Of a DNA stretch of 64,000 nucleotides, positions 54,622-63,303 are shown in pieces (position 1 is the stretch's first letter; every line of letters begins with the position of its first letter). The DNA is from Streptomyces griseus subsp. griseus (lineage in GTDB: Bacteria; Actinomycetota; Actinomycetes; Streptomycetales; Streptomycetaceae): contig NZ_JOJE01000001.1 of assembly GCF_000720255.1 (NCBI RefSeq), forward strand, positions 372,001 through 436,000, read 5' to 3'. The notes under the pieces were generated by a model. That model made no database searches. It saw only the letters and a list, made by a program, of their open reading frames with translations, and was not told the origin of the DNA. The position numbers and the translations under genes were made by a program.

Positions 54622-56553
54622 GTGGATACGACCCTTCAGGACCCTCTCGTCGGGCAGGTGCTCGACGGCCGTTACCGCGTCGACGCGCGGATCGCGGTCG
54701 GTGGGATGGCCACGGTCTACCGGGCCCTGGACACCCGCCTCGACCGCGTCCTCGCGCTGAAGGTGATGCACCCGACGCTCGCGGCCGACGCCACCTTCGT
54801 CGAGCGGTTCATCCGGGAGGCGAAGTCGGTCGCCCGGCTCGCGCACCCCAACGTCGTGCAGGTCTTCGACCAGGGCACCGACGGGTCCTACGTCTACCTC
54901 GCCATGGAGTACGTCGCCGGCTGCACCCTGCGCGACGTACTGCGCGAGCGCGGGGCGCTGCAGCCGCGGGCCGCGCTGGACATCCTGGAGCCGGTGCTGG
55001 CCGCACTCGGCGCCGCGCACCGCGCGGGGTTCGTGCACCGGGACATGAAGCCGGAGAACGTGCTGATCGGGGACGACGGCCGGGTGAAGGTCGCCGACTT
55101 CGGGCTCGTGCGGTCCGTGGACACCGTCACCAGCACCACCGGCGCCGTGCTCGGCACCGTCTCCTACCTCGCTCCCGAACAGATCGAGAACCAGGGCCAG
55201 GCCGACCCCCGCGTCGATGTGTACGCGTGCGGTGTCGTCTTCTACGAGATGCTGACCGGCGGGAAGCCGCACGACGCGGACTCCGCCGCCGTGGTGCTCT
55301 ACAAGCATCTCCACGAGGACGTCCCGCCGCCGTCGGCGGCCGTGCCGGGGCTGCCGTACGAACTGGACGAACTGGTCGCGTGGGCGACCGCCCGCAACCC
55401 GGACGTGCGCCCGTACGACGCCGTGGCGCTCCTCGCGCAGGCCCGTCAGACGCGCGAGGCGCTGAGCGCGGACCAGCTGGACGCGCTGCCTCCGCAGGCG
55501 CTGACCGCGGTGCACGACGGCGCCGAGGACCGTACGAGCGTGATCCCGCGTTCGCTGACGGTGCCACGGCCGCTGCCCGTCAACGAGGACGCCGAGCCCG
55601 AGGTGCACCGCACCAGCCGGCTGGAGACGCCGCCTCCTCCGCCGCCGGCGGCCCGGCGACGCCTGCCCCGGCGCGGGGTCGTCTCGATCGTGGCGGCCCT
55701 GCTGCTGGTCCTCGGCGTCGGAGCGGGCGTCTGGTACATCAACTCCGGGCAGTTCACCAAGGTCCCCCCGCTGCTGAGCAAGACCGAGGCGCAGGCGAGG
55801 GACCGGCTGGAGGCGGCCGGGCTGAAGGTCGGCAAGGTCAGCCACGCCTACAGCGACACCGTCAAGCGGGGCACGGTCATCAGCACCGACCCGGATACGG
55901 GCGCCCGCATCCGTGACAACGACTCGGTGGCGCTGACCGTCTCCGACGGCCCGGAGACGGTCAACGTGCCGGATGTGAAGGGCGCCCGGCTGGCCAAGGC
56001 GAAGGCCCTGCTGAAGTCGGACGGCCTGGAGCCCGGCATGGTCACACAGGCGTTCAGCGACGACGTCGACAAGGGCGAGGTGATCAGGACGAACCCCGCG
56101 GCCGGCACCGAGCGGCGGGCGGGGGCGGCGATCGCGATCGTCGTCAGCAAGGGCAGCCCGGTCGACATCCCGGACGTCACCGGCGAGAGCCTGGAGGACG
56201 CCCGTGCGGACCTCCAGGAGGCCGGCCTGAAGGTGAAGGTCTCCTCCGAGCAGGTCACCTCCGACGAGTTCGACAAGGGCCAGGTCGCGGCGCAGTCCCC
56301 GGACCCCGACCGCCAGGTCGCCGAGGGCGACACGGTGACGCTGACCCTGTCCAAGGGCCCGGAGATGATCGAGGTCCCGGACGTGGTCGGCGACAGTGTC
56401 GACGACGCCGAGCAACAGCTGGAGGACGCCGGCTTCCAGGTCAAGGAGGACCGCGGGCTGCTCGGGCTGTTCGGCGACACCGTCAAGAAGCAGTCCGTGG
56501 AGGGTGGCGACACCGCGCCCAAGGGGTCGACCGTCACCATCACCATCCGGTGA
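54622..56553 (+). CDS. PASTA-domain Ser/Thr protein kinase (PknB/PknL group)
   Basis: 643 aa from GTG 54622; GTG 54601 is an alternative. The kinase domain has the Gly-rich AVGGMATVY, the Lys in LALKVM (about 47), HRDMKPENVLIG, DFGLVRS and APEQIE. A Pro-rich linker and a transmembrane segment (VVSIVAALLLVLGVGAGVWYI) lead to four external PASTA repeats, each starting with VP/IPD-V. PASTA domains bind peptidoglycan fragments, so it should sense cell-wall state. It is the closest thing here to M. tuberculosis PknL by neighbourhood (Rv2175c-like gene, DAHP synthase). Confidence 0.95.
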   Translation: MDTTLQDPLVGQVLDGRYRVDARIAVGGMATVYRALDTRLDRVLALKVMHPTLAADATFVERFIREAKSVARLAHPNVVQVFDQGTDGSYVYLAMEYVAGCTLRDVLRERGALQPRAALDILEPVLAALGAAHRAGFVHRDMKPENVLIGDDGRVKVADFGLVRSVDTVTSTTGAVLGTVSYLAPEQIENQGQADPRVDVYACGVVFYEMLTGGKPHDADSAAVVLYKHLHEDVPPPSAAVPGLPYELDELVAWATARNPDVRPYDAVALLAQARQTREALSADQLDALPPQALTAVHDGAEDRTSVIPRSLTVPRPLPVNEDAEPEVHRTSRLETPPPPPPAARRRLPRRGVVSIVAALLLVLGVGAGVWYINSGQFTKVPPLLSKTEAQARDRLEAAGLKVGKVSHAYSDTVKRGTVISTDPDTGARIRDNDSVALTVSDGPETVNVPDVKGARLAKAKALLKSDGLEPGMVTQAFSDDVDKGEVIRTNPAAGTERRAGAAIAIVVSKGSPVDIPDVTGESLEDARADLQEAGLKVKVSSEQVTSDEFDKGQVAAQSPDPDRQVAEGDTVTLTLSKGPEMIEVPDVVGDSVDDAEQQLEDAGFQVKEDRGLLGLFGDTVKKQSVEGGDTAPKGSTVTITIR

Positions 56554-56609
56554 GGACGATCACGCCGGCGGGGGGCGGGGCGGGGCGAGCCGCATGACAC
56601 CCTGAACGG

Positions 56610-57488
56610 GTGACATCGCAGCAGCACAGCCCCTCCCGCAACCCCGTCGGCGGCCACGTCCCCGTGGCCGGCGGACTGCACTCCGTGGGGCTGACGTACG
56701 CCCATGACCTCAAGGCGGAGACCGTGCAGGTCTTCGTCGCCAATCCGCGCGGCTGGGCCACACCCACCGGTGACCCCCGGCAGGACGAGGCGTTCCGGGA
56801 GACCTGCGCGACCGAGTCGATCCCGGCGTACGTGCACGCCCCCTATCTGATCAACTTCGGCTCGCACACCGAGGCGACCGTCGAGAAGTCCGTGGAGTCG
56901 CTGCGCCACTCGCTGCGGCGCGGGCGGGAGATCGGCGCGCTCGGGGTGGTCGTGCACACCGGGAGCGCGACCGGGGGCCGGGACCGGTCGGTGGCGCTCA
57001 AGCAGGTCCGGGAGCATCTGGTGCCGCTGCTCGACGAGCTCACTCACGACGACGACCCGTTCCTGCTGCTGGAGTCCACCGCCGGGCAGGGTTCCTCGCT
57101 CTGCTCGCGGACCTGGGACTTCGGGCCGTATTTCGAGGCGCTGGACGCGCATCCGAAGCTGGGCGTCTGCCTGGACACCTGTCACATCTTCGCCGCCGGC
57201 CACGACCTGACCGGGCCGGACGGCATGCACCGGATGCTCGACCTGCTGGTGGAGACGGTGGGCGAGGGGCGGCTGAAGCTGATCCACGCCAACGACTCCA
57301 AGGACGTGGTCGGCGCCCACAAGGACCGGCACGAGAACATCGGCTCCGGACACATCGGTGAGGACCCGTTCCGCGCGCTGATGACCCACCCGGCCACCGC
57401 GGGCGTACCCCTGATCATCGAGACGCCGGGCGGCAAGGAAGGGCACGCGGCGGACGTGGAGCGACTGAAGAAACTCCGGGACGGATAG
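56610..57488 (+). CDS. nfo: Endonuclease IV (AP endonuclease)
   Basis: 292 aa with a GTG start. A TIM-barrel with the metal-binding residues in HAPYLINFGS, VVHTGSATGG, LLLESTAGQGSSL, GVCLDTCHIFAAGHDL, LIHANDSKDVVGAHKDRHENIG and LIIETPG, in the order of the Nfo family. It cuts DNA at abasic sites in base excision repair. It follows the kinase by 56 bp. Confidence 0.94.
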   Translation: MTSQQHSPSRNPVGGHVPVAGGLHSVGLTYAHDLKAETVQVFVANPRGWATPTGDPRQDEAFRETCATESIPAYVHAPYLINFGSHTEATVEKSVESLRHSLRRGREIGALGVVVHTGSATGGRDRSVALKQVREHLVPLLDELTHDDDPFLLLESTAGQGSSLCSRTWDFGPYFEALDAHPKLGVCLDTCHIFAAGHDLTGPDGMHRMLDLLVETVGEGRLKLIHANDSKDVVGAHKDRHENIGSGHIGEDPFRALMTHPATAGVPLIIETPGGKEGHAADVERLKKLRDG

Positions 57489-57497
57489 CGCGTAGGA

Positions 57498-57514
57498 ATA
57501 CCCCCGAGGGGTAT
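57498..57514. promoter_or_regulatory. CsoR-type palindrome
   Basis: ATACCCC and GGGGTAT flank CGA, 50 bp upstream of the DUF4396 gene. The form ATACCCCC-n-GGGGTAT matches the known operator of the copper repressor CsoR of Streptomyces and mycobacteria. Confidence 0.75.
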
Positions 57515-57563
57515 GTGGTCGGGGTACTCGACGCAGGAATCGACACCTGACTTGGGGGCCCGC

Positions 57564-58088
57564 ATGGAGCACGAGGCACACACGGCAGACAGTGCCCGGC
57601 ACGAGGCTCACCCGCACGACCCGCAGGCCCACCAGCACGGACCACAGGCCACCGCCACCTGGGCCATGGCCGTGCGGGCCACCCTGCACTGCCTCACCGG
57701 GTGCGCCATCGGCGAGGTGCTCGGCATGGTGATCGGCACCGCGTTCGGCTGGTCCAACCTGCCGACCACCGTGCTGGCGATCGTCCTGGCGTTCTTCTTC
57801 GGCTACTCACTCACGCTGCGCGGTGTACTGAAGGCAGGGGTCGGCCTGCACGCCGCCGTCCGGGTGGCGCTGGCCGCGGACACGCTGTCCATCGCGGTGA
57901 TGGAGCTGATCGACAACGGCGTGCTCGTGCTGTGGCCGGGCGCGATGGACGCGGGCCTGGACACCGTCCTGTTCTGGGTGTCGCTGGCCATCTCCCTGGT
58001 GCTCGCCTTCCTGGTCACCACACCGGTCAACAAGTGGATGATCGGCCGCGGCAAGGGCCACGCGGTGGTGCACGAGTACCACCACTGA
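57564..58088 (+). CDS. DUF4396 membrane protein, probably copper-responsive
   Basis: 174 aa from ATG 57564. The N-terminus is His-rich (HEAHTADSARHEAHPHDPQ and following QAHQHG), followed by four transmembrane segments, with Cys in LHCLTGCAIGEVLGM at the first and TTPVNKWMIGRGKGHAV and HEYHH at the end. This is the DUF4396 fold. The histidines and cysteines suggest metal binding, and the CsoR-like palindrome upstream points to copper. The transport direction or partner is unknown. Confidence 0.88.
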   Translation: MEHEAHTADSARHEAHPHDPQAHQHGPQATATWAMAVRATLHCLTGCAIGEVLGMVIGTAFGWSNLPTTVLAIVLAFFFGYSLTLRGVLKAGVGLHAAVRVALAADTLSIAVMELIDNGVLVLWPGAMDAGLDTVLFWVSLAISLVLAFLVTTPVNKWMIGRGKGHAVVHEYHH

Positions 58089-58098
58089 CTGGACCGGC

Positions 58099-58731
58099 TC
58101 AGAGGTCGGGGCCCTCCCCGGGCGCCTCCTGGTAGGAGTAGCGCTGCTCCTTCCAGGGGTCGCCGACGTTGTGGTAGCCGCGCTCCTCCCAGAAGCCCCG
58201 GCGGTCGGCGGTCATGTACTCGACGCCTCGGACCCACTTCGGGCCCTTCCAGGCGTACAGGTGGGGGACGACAAGGCGGAGCGGGAAGCCGTGCTCGGCG
58301 GTGAGCAGCTCGCCGTCCTTGTGGGTGGCGAAGATCGTGCGCTCGGAGGCGAAGTCCGACAGGCGCAGATTGGAGCTGAACCCGTACTCCGCCCACACCA
58401 TCACATGGGTGACATCGGGCGCGGGCGGGGCGATCTCCAGGATCGTACGAGCGGGGATCCCGCCCCACTCGGCGCCGAGCATGCTGAACTTCGTGACGCA
58501 GTGCAGATCGCCCACGACGGTGGTGTACGGCAGGGCCGTGAACTCCTCGTGGTTCCAGCAGCGCTTCTCACCGTCGGCGGTGGCGCCGAAGACCCTGAAC
58601 TCCCAGCGCTCCGGCCGGAACTTGGGGACCGGCCCATAGTGCGTGACCGGCCAGCCCCGCTGAAGTCGCTGCCCCGGCGGAAGCTCGGACCGTGCCGCTT
58701 CTCCAGATTCGCGCTCCACCGGATGACCCAT
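58099..58731 (-). CDS. Sulfite-oxidase-like molybdopterin protein
   Basis: 210 aa from ATG 58731. The molybdopterin-domain motif with the Mo-ligand Cys is GDLHCVTKFSMLGAEWGGI, followed by YGFSSNLRLSDF, GFPLRLVVPHLYAWKGPKWVRGVE and a terminal WEERGYHNVGDPW, as in the YedY/SUOX single-domain group. No Tat signal or membrane segment is seen, so it appears cytoplasmic. Substrate unknown. Confidence 0.9.
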   Translation of the reverse strand: MGHPVERESGEAARSELPPGQRLQRGWPVTHYGPVPKFRPERWEFRVFGATADGEKRCWNHEEFTALPYTTVVGDLHCVTKFSMLGAEWGGIPARTILEIAPPAPDVTHVMVWAEYGFSSNLRLSDFASERTIFATHKDGELLTAEHGFPLRLVVPHLYAWKGPKWVRGVEYMTADRRGFWEERGYHNVGDPWKEQRYSYQEAPGEGPDL

Positions 58732-58911
58732 GACTCCATCCTGACAGACCCCGGACAGTGCACATGACCGGGCATATCCAGAAACGGGCAACTACTACTA
58801 AGCCAGGACTTACTTACTAAGTATGCACTTACTGGACGATCTTCTACGCCGGTGGAATCATGCGCCCCGAAGCCTCTCCCAGCTGTTTCCCACGTGGAAG
58901 GAGCCCATGCG

Positions 58912-59391
58912 ATGCAGGGCGACCCCGAGGTCATCGAATTCCTCAATGAGCAGCTCACCGCCGAGCTCACGGCGATCAACCAGTACTTCCTGCACGCGAA
59001 GATGCAGGAGAACTTCGGCTGGACGAAGCTCGCCAAGTACACCCGGCACGAGTCGTTCGACGAGATGAAGCACGCCGAGGTGCTCACGGACCGGATTCTG
59101 TTCCTCGAGGGGCTGCCGAACTACCAGCGGCTGTTCCATGTGCGGGTCGGACAGACCGTCCGGGAGATGTTCGAGGCCGACCGGCTGATCGAGGTCGAGG
59201 CGATCGACCGGCTGCGGCGGGGGATCAGGGTGATGCGCGAGAAGGGGGACATCACCTCGGCGAACATCTTCGAGTCGATCCTGGCCGACGAGGAGCACCA
59301 CATCGACTACCTCGACACCCAGCTGGAACTGCTGGAGAAGCTCGGCGAGGCGCTCTACATCGCGCAGCTCATCGAGCAGCCCGAGAGTTAG
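58912..59391 (+). CDS. bfr: Bacterioferritin
   Basis: 159 aa from ATG 58912 with AAGGAG. The ferroxidase residues are in place: Glu18 in LTAELTAINQYF, Glu51/Met52/His54 in FDEMKHAE (Met52 for haem), and the C-terminal Glu/His pair in ADEEHHIDYLDTQ. It stores iron as a 24-mer. No iron box is seen upstream; the 180-bp gap to the divergent gene has repeated ACTTACT sequences of unclear role. Confidence 0.96.
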   Translation: MQGDPEVIEFLNEQLTAELTAINQYFLHAKMQENFGWTKLAKYTRHESFDEMKHAEVLTDRILFLEGLPNYQRLFHVRVGQTVREMFEADRLIEVEAIDRLRRGIRVMREKGDITSANIFESILADEEHHIDYLDTQLELLEKLGEALYIAQLIEQPES

Positions 59392-59403
59392 AGAGCCAGA
59401 GAG

Positions 59404-59649
59404 TCAGGCAGCCTCTTCGAGACCGGGCTCCAGGGCCGTGACCTTCGCCAGGACCGGCGTGCCCCGATCGGCGGACTCGCGGCGCGAGCAGGCGCCCCGG
59501 CCGAGGATCGCCTGGATCCGGCGGACGCAGGAGCCGCAGTCCGTGCCGGCCTTGCAGGCGGACGCCACCTGGCGGGGGGTGCAGGCACCGTCGTCCACGT
59601 GCTTCTGGACCTGCGCTTCAGTCACTCCGAAGCAGCTGCAGACGTACAC
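59404..59649 (-). CDS. bfd: Bacterioferritin-associated ferredoxin
   Basis: 81 aa. The [2Fe-2S] cysteines are CSC in MYVCSCFGVTE and CxxxxxCGSC in CKAGTDCGSCVRRI. Bfd reduces ferric iron in bacterioferritin for release. The C-terminal 25 residues are a variable tail. It converges with bfr 12 bp apart and has an iron box upstream, so it should be made under iron starvation. Confidence 0.95.
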   Translation of the reverse strand: MYVCSCFGVTEAQVQKHVDDGACTPRQVASACKAGTDCGSCVRRIQAILGRGACSRRESADRGTPVLAKVTALEPGLEEAA

Positions 59650-59675
59650 GCGGACTCACCTCCCGCCGAGATCGA

Positions 59676-59694
59676 TAAGGCTAACCTAACCTTA
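59676..59694 (-). promoter_or_regulatory. Iron box (DmdR/IdeR) upstream of bfd
   Basis: TAAGGCTAACCTAACCTTA is close to the DtxR-family consensus TTAGGTTAGGCTAACCTAA and is an imperfect 19-bp palindrome, 27 bp before the start codon. Confidence 0.85.
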
Positions 59695-59721
59695 CCTGGC
59701 GCTCGGGGGCCGCAAAAGTGG

Positions 59722-59757
59722 AGTGGGGCGCGGATCGTATGTGATCCGCGCCCCACT
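59722..59757 (-). terminator. Terminator of the DAHP synthase gene
   Basis: A perfect 15-bp stem (59722-59736 with 59743-59757), followed on the minus strand by CCACTTTTG. It is 27 bp after the stop. Confidence 0.8.
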
Positions 59758-59783
59758 TCAGCTGCCTGCGGCAGAGGGTCCCG

Positions 59784-61136
59784 TCACTGGTCCCGGTACA
59801 TCTCCGCCACCAGGAACGCCAGGTCGAGCGACTGGCTGCGGTTGAGCCGCGGGTCGCAGGCCGTCTCGTAGCGCTGGTGCAGGTCGTCGACGAAGATCTC
59901 GTCGCCGCCGCCCACGCACTCGGTGACGTCGTCACCGGTGAGCTCGACGTGGATGCCGCCCGGGTGGGTGCCCAGCGCCTTGTGGACCTCGAAGAAGCCC
60001 TTGACCTCGTCGAGCACGTCGTCGAAGCGGCGGGTCTTGTGGCCGGAGGCCGCCTCGAAGGTGTTGCCGTGCATCGGGTCGGTCACCCAGGCCACGGTGG
60101 CCCCGGAGGCGGTGACCTTCTCGACCAGCTCGGGGAGCTTGTCGCGGACCTTGTCGGCGCCCATCCGGACGATGAAGGTCAGCCGGCCCGGCTCGCGGTC
60201 GGGGTCGAGGCGCTCGATGTACTGCAGCGCGTCCTCGGCCGTCGTCGTCGGGCCCAGCTTGATCCCGATCGGGTTGCGGATCCGCGAGGCGAACTCGATG
60301 TGCGCGTGGTCCAGCTGCCGGGTGCGCTCACCGATCCACACCATGTGCCCGGAGACGTCGTACAGCTGCCCGGTGCGCGAGTCGACCCTGGTCAGCGCCG
60401 ACTCGTAGTCCAGCAGCAGCGCCTCGTGCGAGGAGTAGAACTCGACGGTCTTGAACTCCTCCGGGTCGGTCCCGCAGGCGTGCATGAAGTTCAGCGCGTT
60501 GTCGATCTCGCGGGCGAGCTGCTCGTAGCGCTGGCCGGACGGGGACGACTTCACGAAGTCCTGGTTCCAGGCGTGCACCTGGCGCAGGTCGGCGTAACCG
60601 CCGGTGGTGAAGGCGCGCACCAGGTTCAGCGTCGAGGCCGAGGCGTGGTACATCCGCTTCAGCCGCTCGGGGTCCGGGATCCGGGAGGCCTCGGTGAAGT
60701 CGAAGCCGTTGACGGAGTCGCCCCGGTAGACGGGGAGCGTCACGCCGTCGCGGGTCTCGGTCGGCTTGGAGCGTGGCTTGGAGTACTGGCCGGCGATACG
60801 GCCGACCTTGACCACGGGTACGGACGCGGCGTACGTGAGCACGGCGCCCATCTGCAGGAGCGTCTTCAGCTTGTTGCGGATGTGGTCGGCCGAGACTCCG
60901 TCGAAGGCCTCGGCGCAGTCGCCGCCCTGGAGGAGGAACGCCTCTCCCTTGGCGACGGCCGCCATCCGGGCACGCAGCTGGTCGCACTCGCCCGCGAAGA
61001 CGAGCGGCGGATACGACTCGAGCTCCGCGATCACCGCGCGCAGAGCCTCTTGGTCGGGGTACTCGGGCTGCTGCACGGCGGGCAGGTCTCGCCAGGTGTT
61101 GCCAGCACTCGGGCTGGTCTTAGCGTTCGCTGTCAC
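59784..61136 (-). CDS. aroH: Class II DAHP synthase
   Basis: 450 aa. Plant-type (class II) 3-deoxy-D-arabino-heptulosonate 7-phosphate synthase: GEAFLLQGGDCAEAFD, VVKVGRIAGQYSKPRS, HMVWIGERTRQLDHAHIEFA, IGIKLGPTTTAED and WVTDPMHGNTFEA. It condenses PEP and erythrose-4-phosphate in the first shikimate step. It is divergent from the trp leader and anthranilate synthase, which links the start of the aromatic pathway to the tryptophan branch. Confidence 0.96.
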   Translation of the reverse strand: MTANAKTSPSAGNTWRDLPAVQQPEYPDQEALRAVIAELESYPPLVFAGECDQLRARMAAVAKGEAFLLQGGDCAEAFDGVSADHIRNKLKTLLQMGAVLTYAASVPVVKVGRIAGQYSKPRSKPTETRDGVTLPVYRGDSVNGFDFTEASRIPDPERLKRMYHASASTLNLVRAFTTGGYADLRQVHAWNQDFVKSSPSGQRYEQLAREIDNALNFMHACGTDPEEFKTVEFYSSHEALLLDYESALTRVDSRTGQLYDVSGHMVWIGERTRQLDHAHIEFASRIRNPIGIKLGPTTTAEDALQYIERLDPDREPGRLTFIVRMGADKVRDKLPELVEKVTASGATVAWVTDPMHGNTFEAASGHKTRRFDDVLDEVKGFFEVHKALGTHPGGIHVELTGDDVTECVGGGDEIFVDDLHQRYETACDPRLNRSQSLDLAFLVAEMYRDQ

Positions 61137-61229
61137 GTCCCCAACATTACGGGGTCATGTCGGGCCTTCCGCGCCATGCCCACTGAATGAGACACCGGGT
61201 CCAGCCGGTGGTGCGGTAGGGTGCGGCGC

Positions 61230-61295
61230 ATGTTCGCGCTTTCGACCCAGCAGATCCAGAACTGGTGGTGGACCGCTTCTCCGGCGGCCCACTGA
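61230..61295 (+). CDS. trpL: trp leader peptide
   Basis: 21 codons, MFALSTQQIQNWWWTASP and three more, with three consecutive Trp codons at positions 12-14. It is followed 22 bp later by a hairpin. Stalling at WWW under Trp shortage should prevent the hairpin from terminating transcription. Confidence 0.9.
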   Translation: MFALSTQQIQNWWWTASPAAH

Positions 61296-61316
61296 CTGCG
61301 CGTACGCAAGACTTCG

Positions 61317-61343
61317 CGAAGGCCGCCCGAGGGGCGGCCTTCG
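61317..61343 (+). terminator. trp attenuator hairpin
   Basis: CGAAGGCCGCCC (61317-61328) pairs with GGGCGGCCTTCG (61332-61343). It lies between the Trp-rich leader ORF and the anthranilate synthase gene. There is GGCGTTTCC after it, a weak T-tract. Confidence 0.8.
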
Positions 61344-61409
61344 GCGTTTCCGGGGTCCGTTCCTCGCAAGTGAGCTCCCAGCGCACTCCCAGCGAGAAGG
61401 AAAACGGCT

Positions 61410-63287
61410 ATGCATCTGCTCGACCTGATCGACGATCCCCGCCCGTTCGCCCTGCTGCGCCGCCGCACCCCCGGGCGCGAGCACGACACGGTCGAGCTGC
61501 TGCTCGGCCCGGTCGCCACCCACGACCGCCTCGCCGACCTCCCCGACGAGGGCCTCGCGCTCATCCCCTTCCGGCAGATCCGCGAGCGCGGCTTCGACGT
61601 CCGCGACGACGGCACCCCGCTGGCGGTGCTGGTCCCCGAGGAGCGGTACGAGATCCGGCTCGCCGAGGTCATGGACGCGCTGCCCACCCATGACGTGCGG
61701 GTCGAGGGCGGCGGCTTCGATGTAGGGGACGACGAGTACGCGGAGATCGTCGGACGCGTGCTGCGCGAAGAGATCGGGCGCGGCGAGGGCGCGAACTTCG
61801 TCATCCGAAGGACCTACGAGGGCGCGATCCCGGGGTTCGGACGGGCCGACGCGCTGGCGCTGTTCCGGCGGCTGCTGGAGGGCGAGCGGGGCGCGTACTG
61901 GACGTTCGTCGTGCACACAGGTGAGCGCACGCTGGTGGGGGCCAGCCCCGAGGTGCATGTGCGGATGTCCGGCGGCACGGTCGTGATGAACCCGATCAGC
62001 GGGACGTACCGATATCCGGCCGAGGGCCCCACCGCGGAGCACCTGCTCGCTTTCCTCGCCGACGGCAAGGAGATCGAGGAACTGTCGATGGTCGTCGACG
62101 AGGAGCTCAAGATGATGTGCACCGTCGGTGACATGGGCGGGGTGGTGGTCGGACCCCGGCTCAAGGAGATGGCGCACCTGGCGCACACCGAGTACGAGCT
62201 GCGGGGGAAGTCCTCGCTGGACGCGCGCGAGGTCCTGAGGGAGACGATGTTCGCCGCCACCGTCACCGGCTCGCCCGTGCAGAACGCGTGCCGGGTGATC
62301 GAGCGGCACGAAGTCGGTGGGCGTGGCTACTACGCGGGTGCGCTGGCCCTGCTCGGCCGGGACGCCGGCGGCGCTCAGACCCTCGACTCCCCCATCCTCA
62401 TCCGCACCGCCGACCTCGACGCGGCCGGGCGGCTGCGGGTGCCGGTCGGCGCGACACTGGTGCGCGGCTCGGACCCGGCGAGCGAGGTCGCGGAGACCCA
62501 TGCGAAGGCGGCGGGCGTGCTGGCGGCGCTGGGCGTGCGGGAGCAGCGGCCGCGCGGTGAGGGCGTACGGCCGGAGCTGGCCGACGATCCGCGGGTGCGG
62601 GCCGCGCTGGACGGGCGCCGGGGCTCGCTGGCGCCGTTCTGGCTGCGGATGCAGGAGCCGACCCGGGAGTTGTCCGGCCATGCCCTGGTCGTCGACGGCG
62701 AGGACACGTTCACGGCGATGCTGGCGCACGTCCTCAGGTCGAGCGGCCTGGAGGTGACCGTCCGGCGGTACGACGAGCCGGGGCTGCGGGAGGCGGTGCT
62801 CGCGCACGAGGGGCCGGTGGTGCTGGGGCCCGGACCGGGCGATCCGTCGGACACGGCCGACCCGAAGATGCGGTTCCTGCGGGCCCTGACCGCCGAGGTC
62901 GTCCGGGAGCACCGGCACGGCGTCCTGGGCGTCTGCCTCGGCCACGAGCTGATCGCGGCCGAGCTGGGGCTGGAGATCGTACGCAAGGAGGTGCCGTACC
63001 AGGGGGCGCAGACGGAGATCGACCTGTTCGGGCGGAGCGAGACCGTCGGTTTCTACAACAGCTTCGTGGCGCGCTGCGACGACGAGGCGGCCGCGGAGCT
63101 GGCCGCGCACGACGTGGGGGTGAGTCGCAGCGGGACCGGCGAGGTGCACGCCCTGCGCGGCCGCGGCTTCGCGGGCGTGCAGTTCCACCCCGAGTCGGTG
63201 CTGACGCTGAACGGTGCCGCCGTCGTCCGTGAGCTGGTCGGCGGGCTGCGCGACGCCGGCGCGGCCGAGCGGCGGCCCGTTCTGTAG
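61410..63287 (+). CDS. trpE: Fused anthranilate synthase (TrpE-TrpG)
   Basis: 625 aa. The N-terminal about 400 residues are the chorismate-binding domain (NPISGTYRYPAEGPTAEHLL, EELKMMCTVGDMGGVVVGP, MFAATVTGSPVQNACRVIE); the C-terminal about 190 are a class I glutamine amidotransferase with Cys in GVCLGHELIAAELGL and His-Glu in VQFHPESVL. It makes anthranilate from chorismate and glutamine. It is expressed behind the trp attenuator, which supports a tryptophan role, although fused enzymes of this kind also occur in phenazine pathways. Confidence 0.93.
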   Translation: MHLLDLIDDPRPFALLRRRTPGREHDTVELLLGPVATHDRLADLPDEGLALIPFRQIRERGFDVRDDGTPLAVLVPEERYEIRLAEVMDALPTHDVRVEGGGFDVGDDEYAEIVGRVLREEIGRGEGANFVIRRTYEGAIPGFGRADALALFRRLLEGERGAYWTFVVHTGERTLVGASPEVHVRMSGGTVVMNPISGTYRYPAEGPTAEHLLAFLADGKEIEELSMVVDEELKMMCTVGDMGGVVVGPRLKEMAHLAHTEYELRGKSSLDAREVLRETMFAATVTGSPVQNACRVIERHEVGGRGYYAGALALLGRDAGGAQTLDSPILIRTADLDAAGRLRVPVGATLVRGSDPASEVAETHAKAAGVLAALGVREQRPRGEGVRPELADDPRVRAALDGRRGSLAPFWLRMQEPTRELSGHALVVDGEDTFTAMLAHVLRSSGLEVTVRRYDEPGLREAVLAHEGPVVLGPGPGDPSDTADPKMRFLRALTAEVVREHRHGVLGVCLGHELIAAELGLEIVRKEVPYQGAQTEIDLFGRSETVGFYNSFVARCDDEAAAELAAHDVGVSRSGTGEVHALRGRGFAGVQFHPESVLTLNGAAVVRELVGGLRDAGAAERRPVL

Positions 63288-63303
63288 TCGGGTCGGTCCG
63301 GGT

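Noticed and set aside
61155..63188. 677-residue minus-strand frame opposite the anthranilate synthase gene
   Set aside because: Antisense shadow; the fused enzyme and its leader on the plus strand explain the region.
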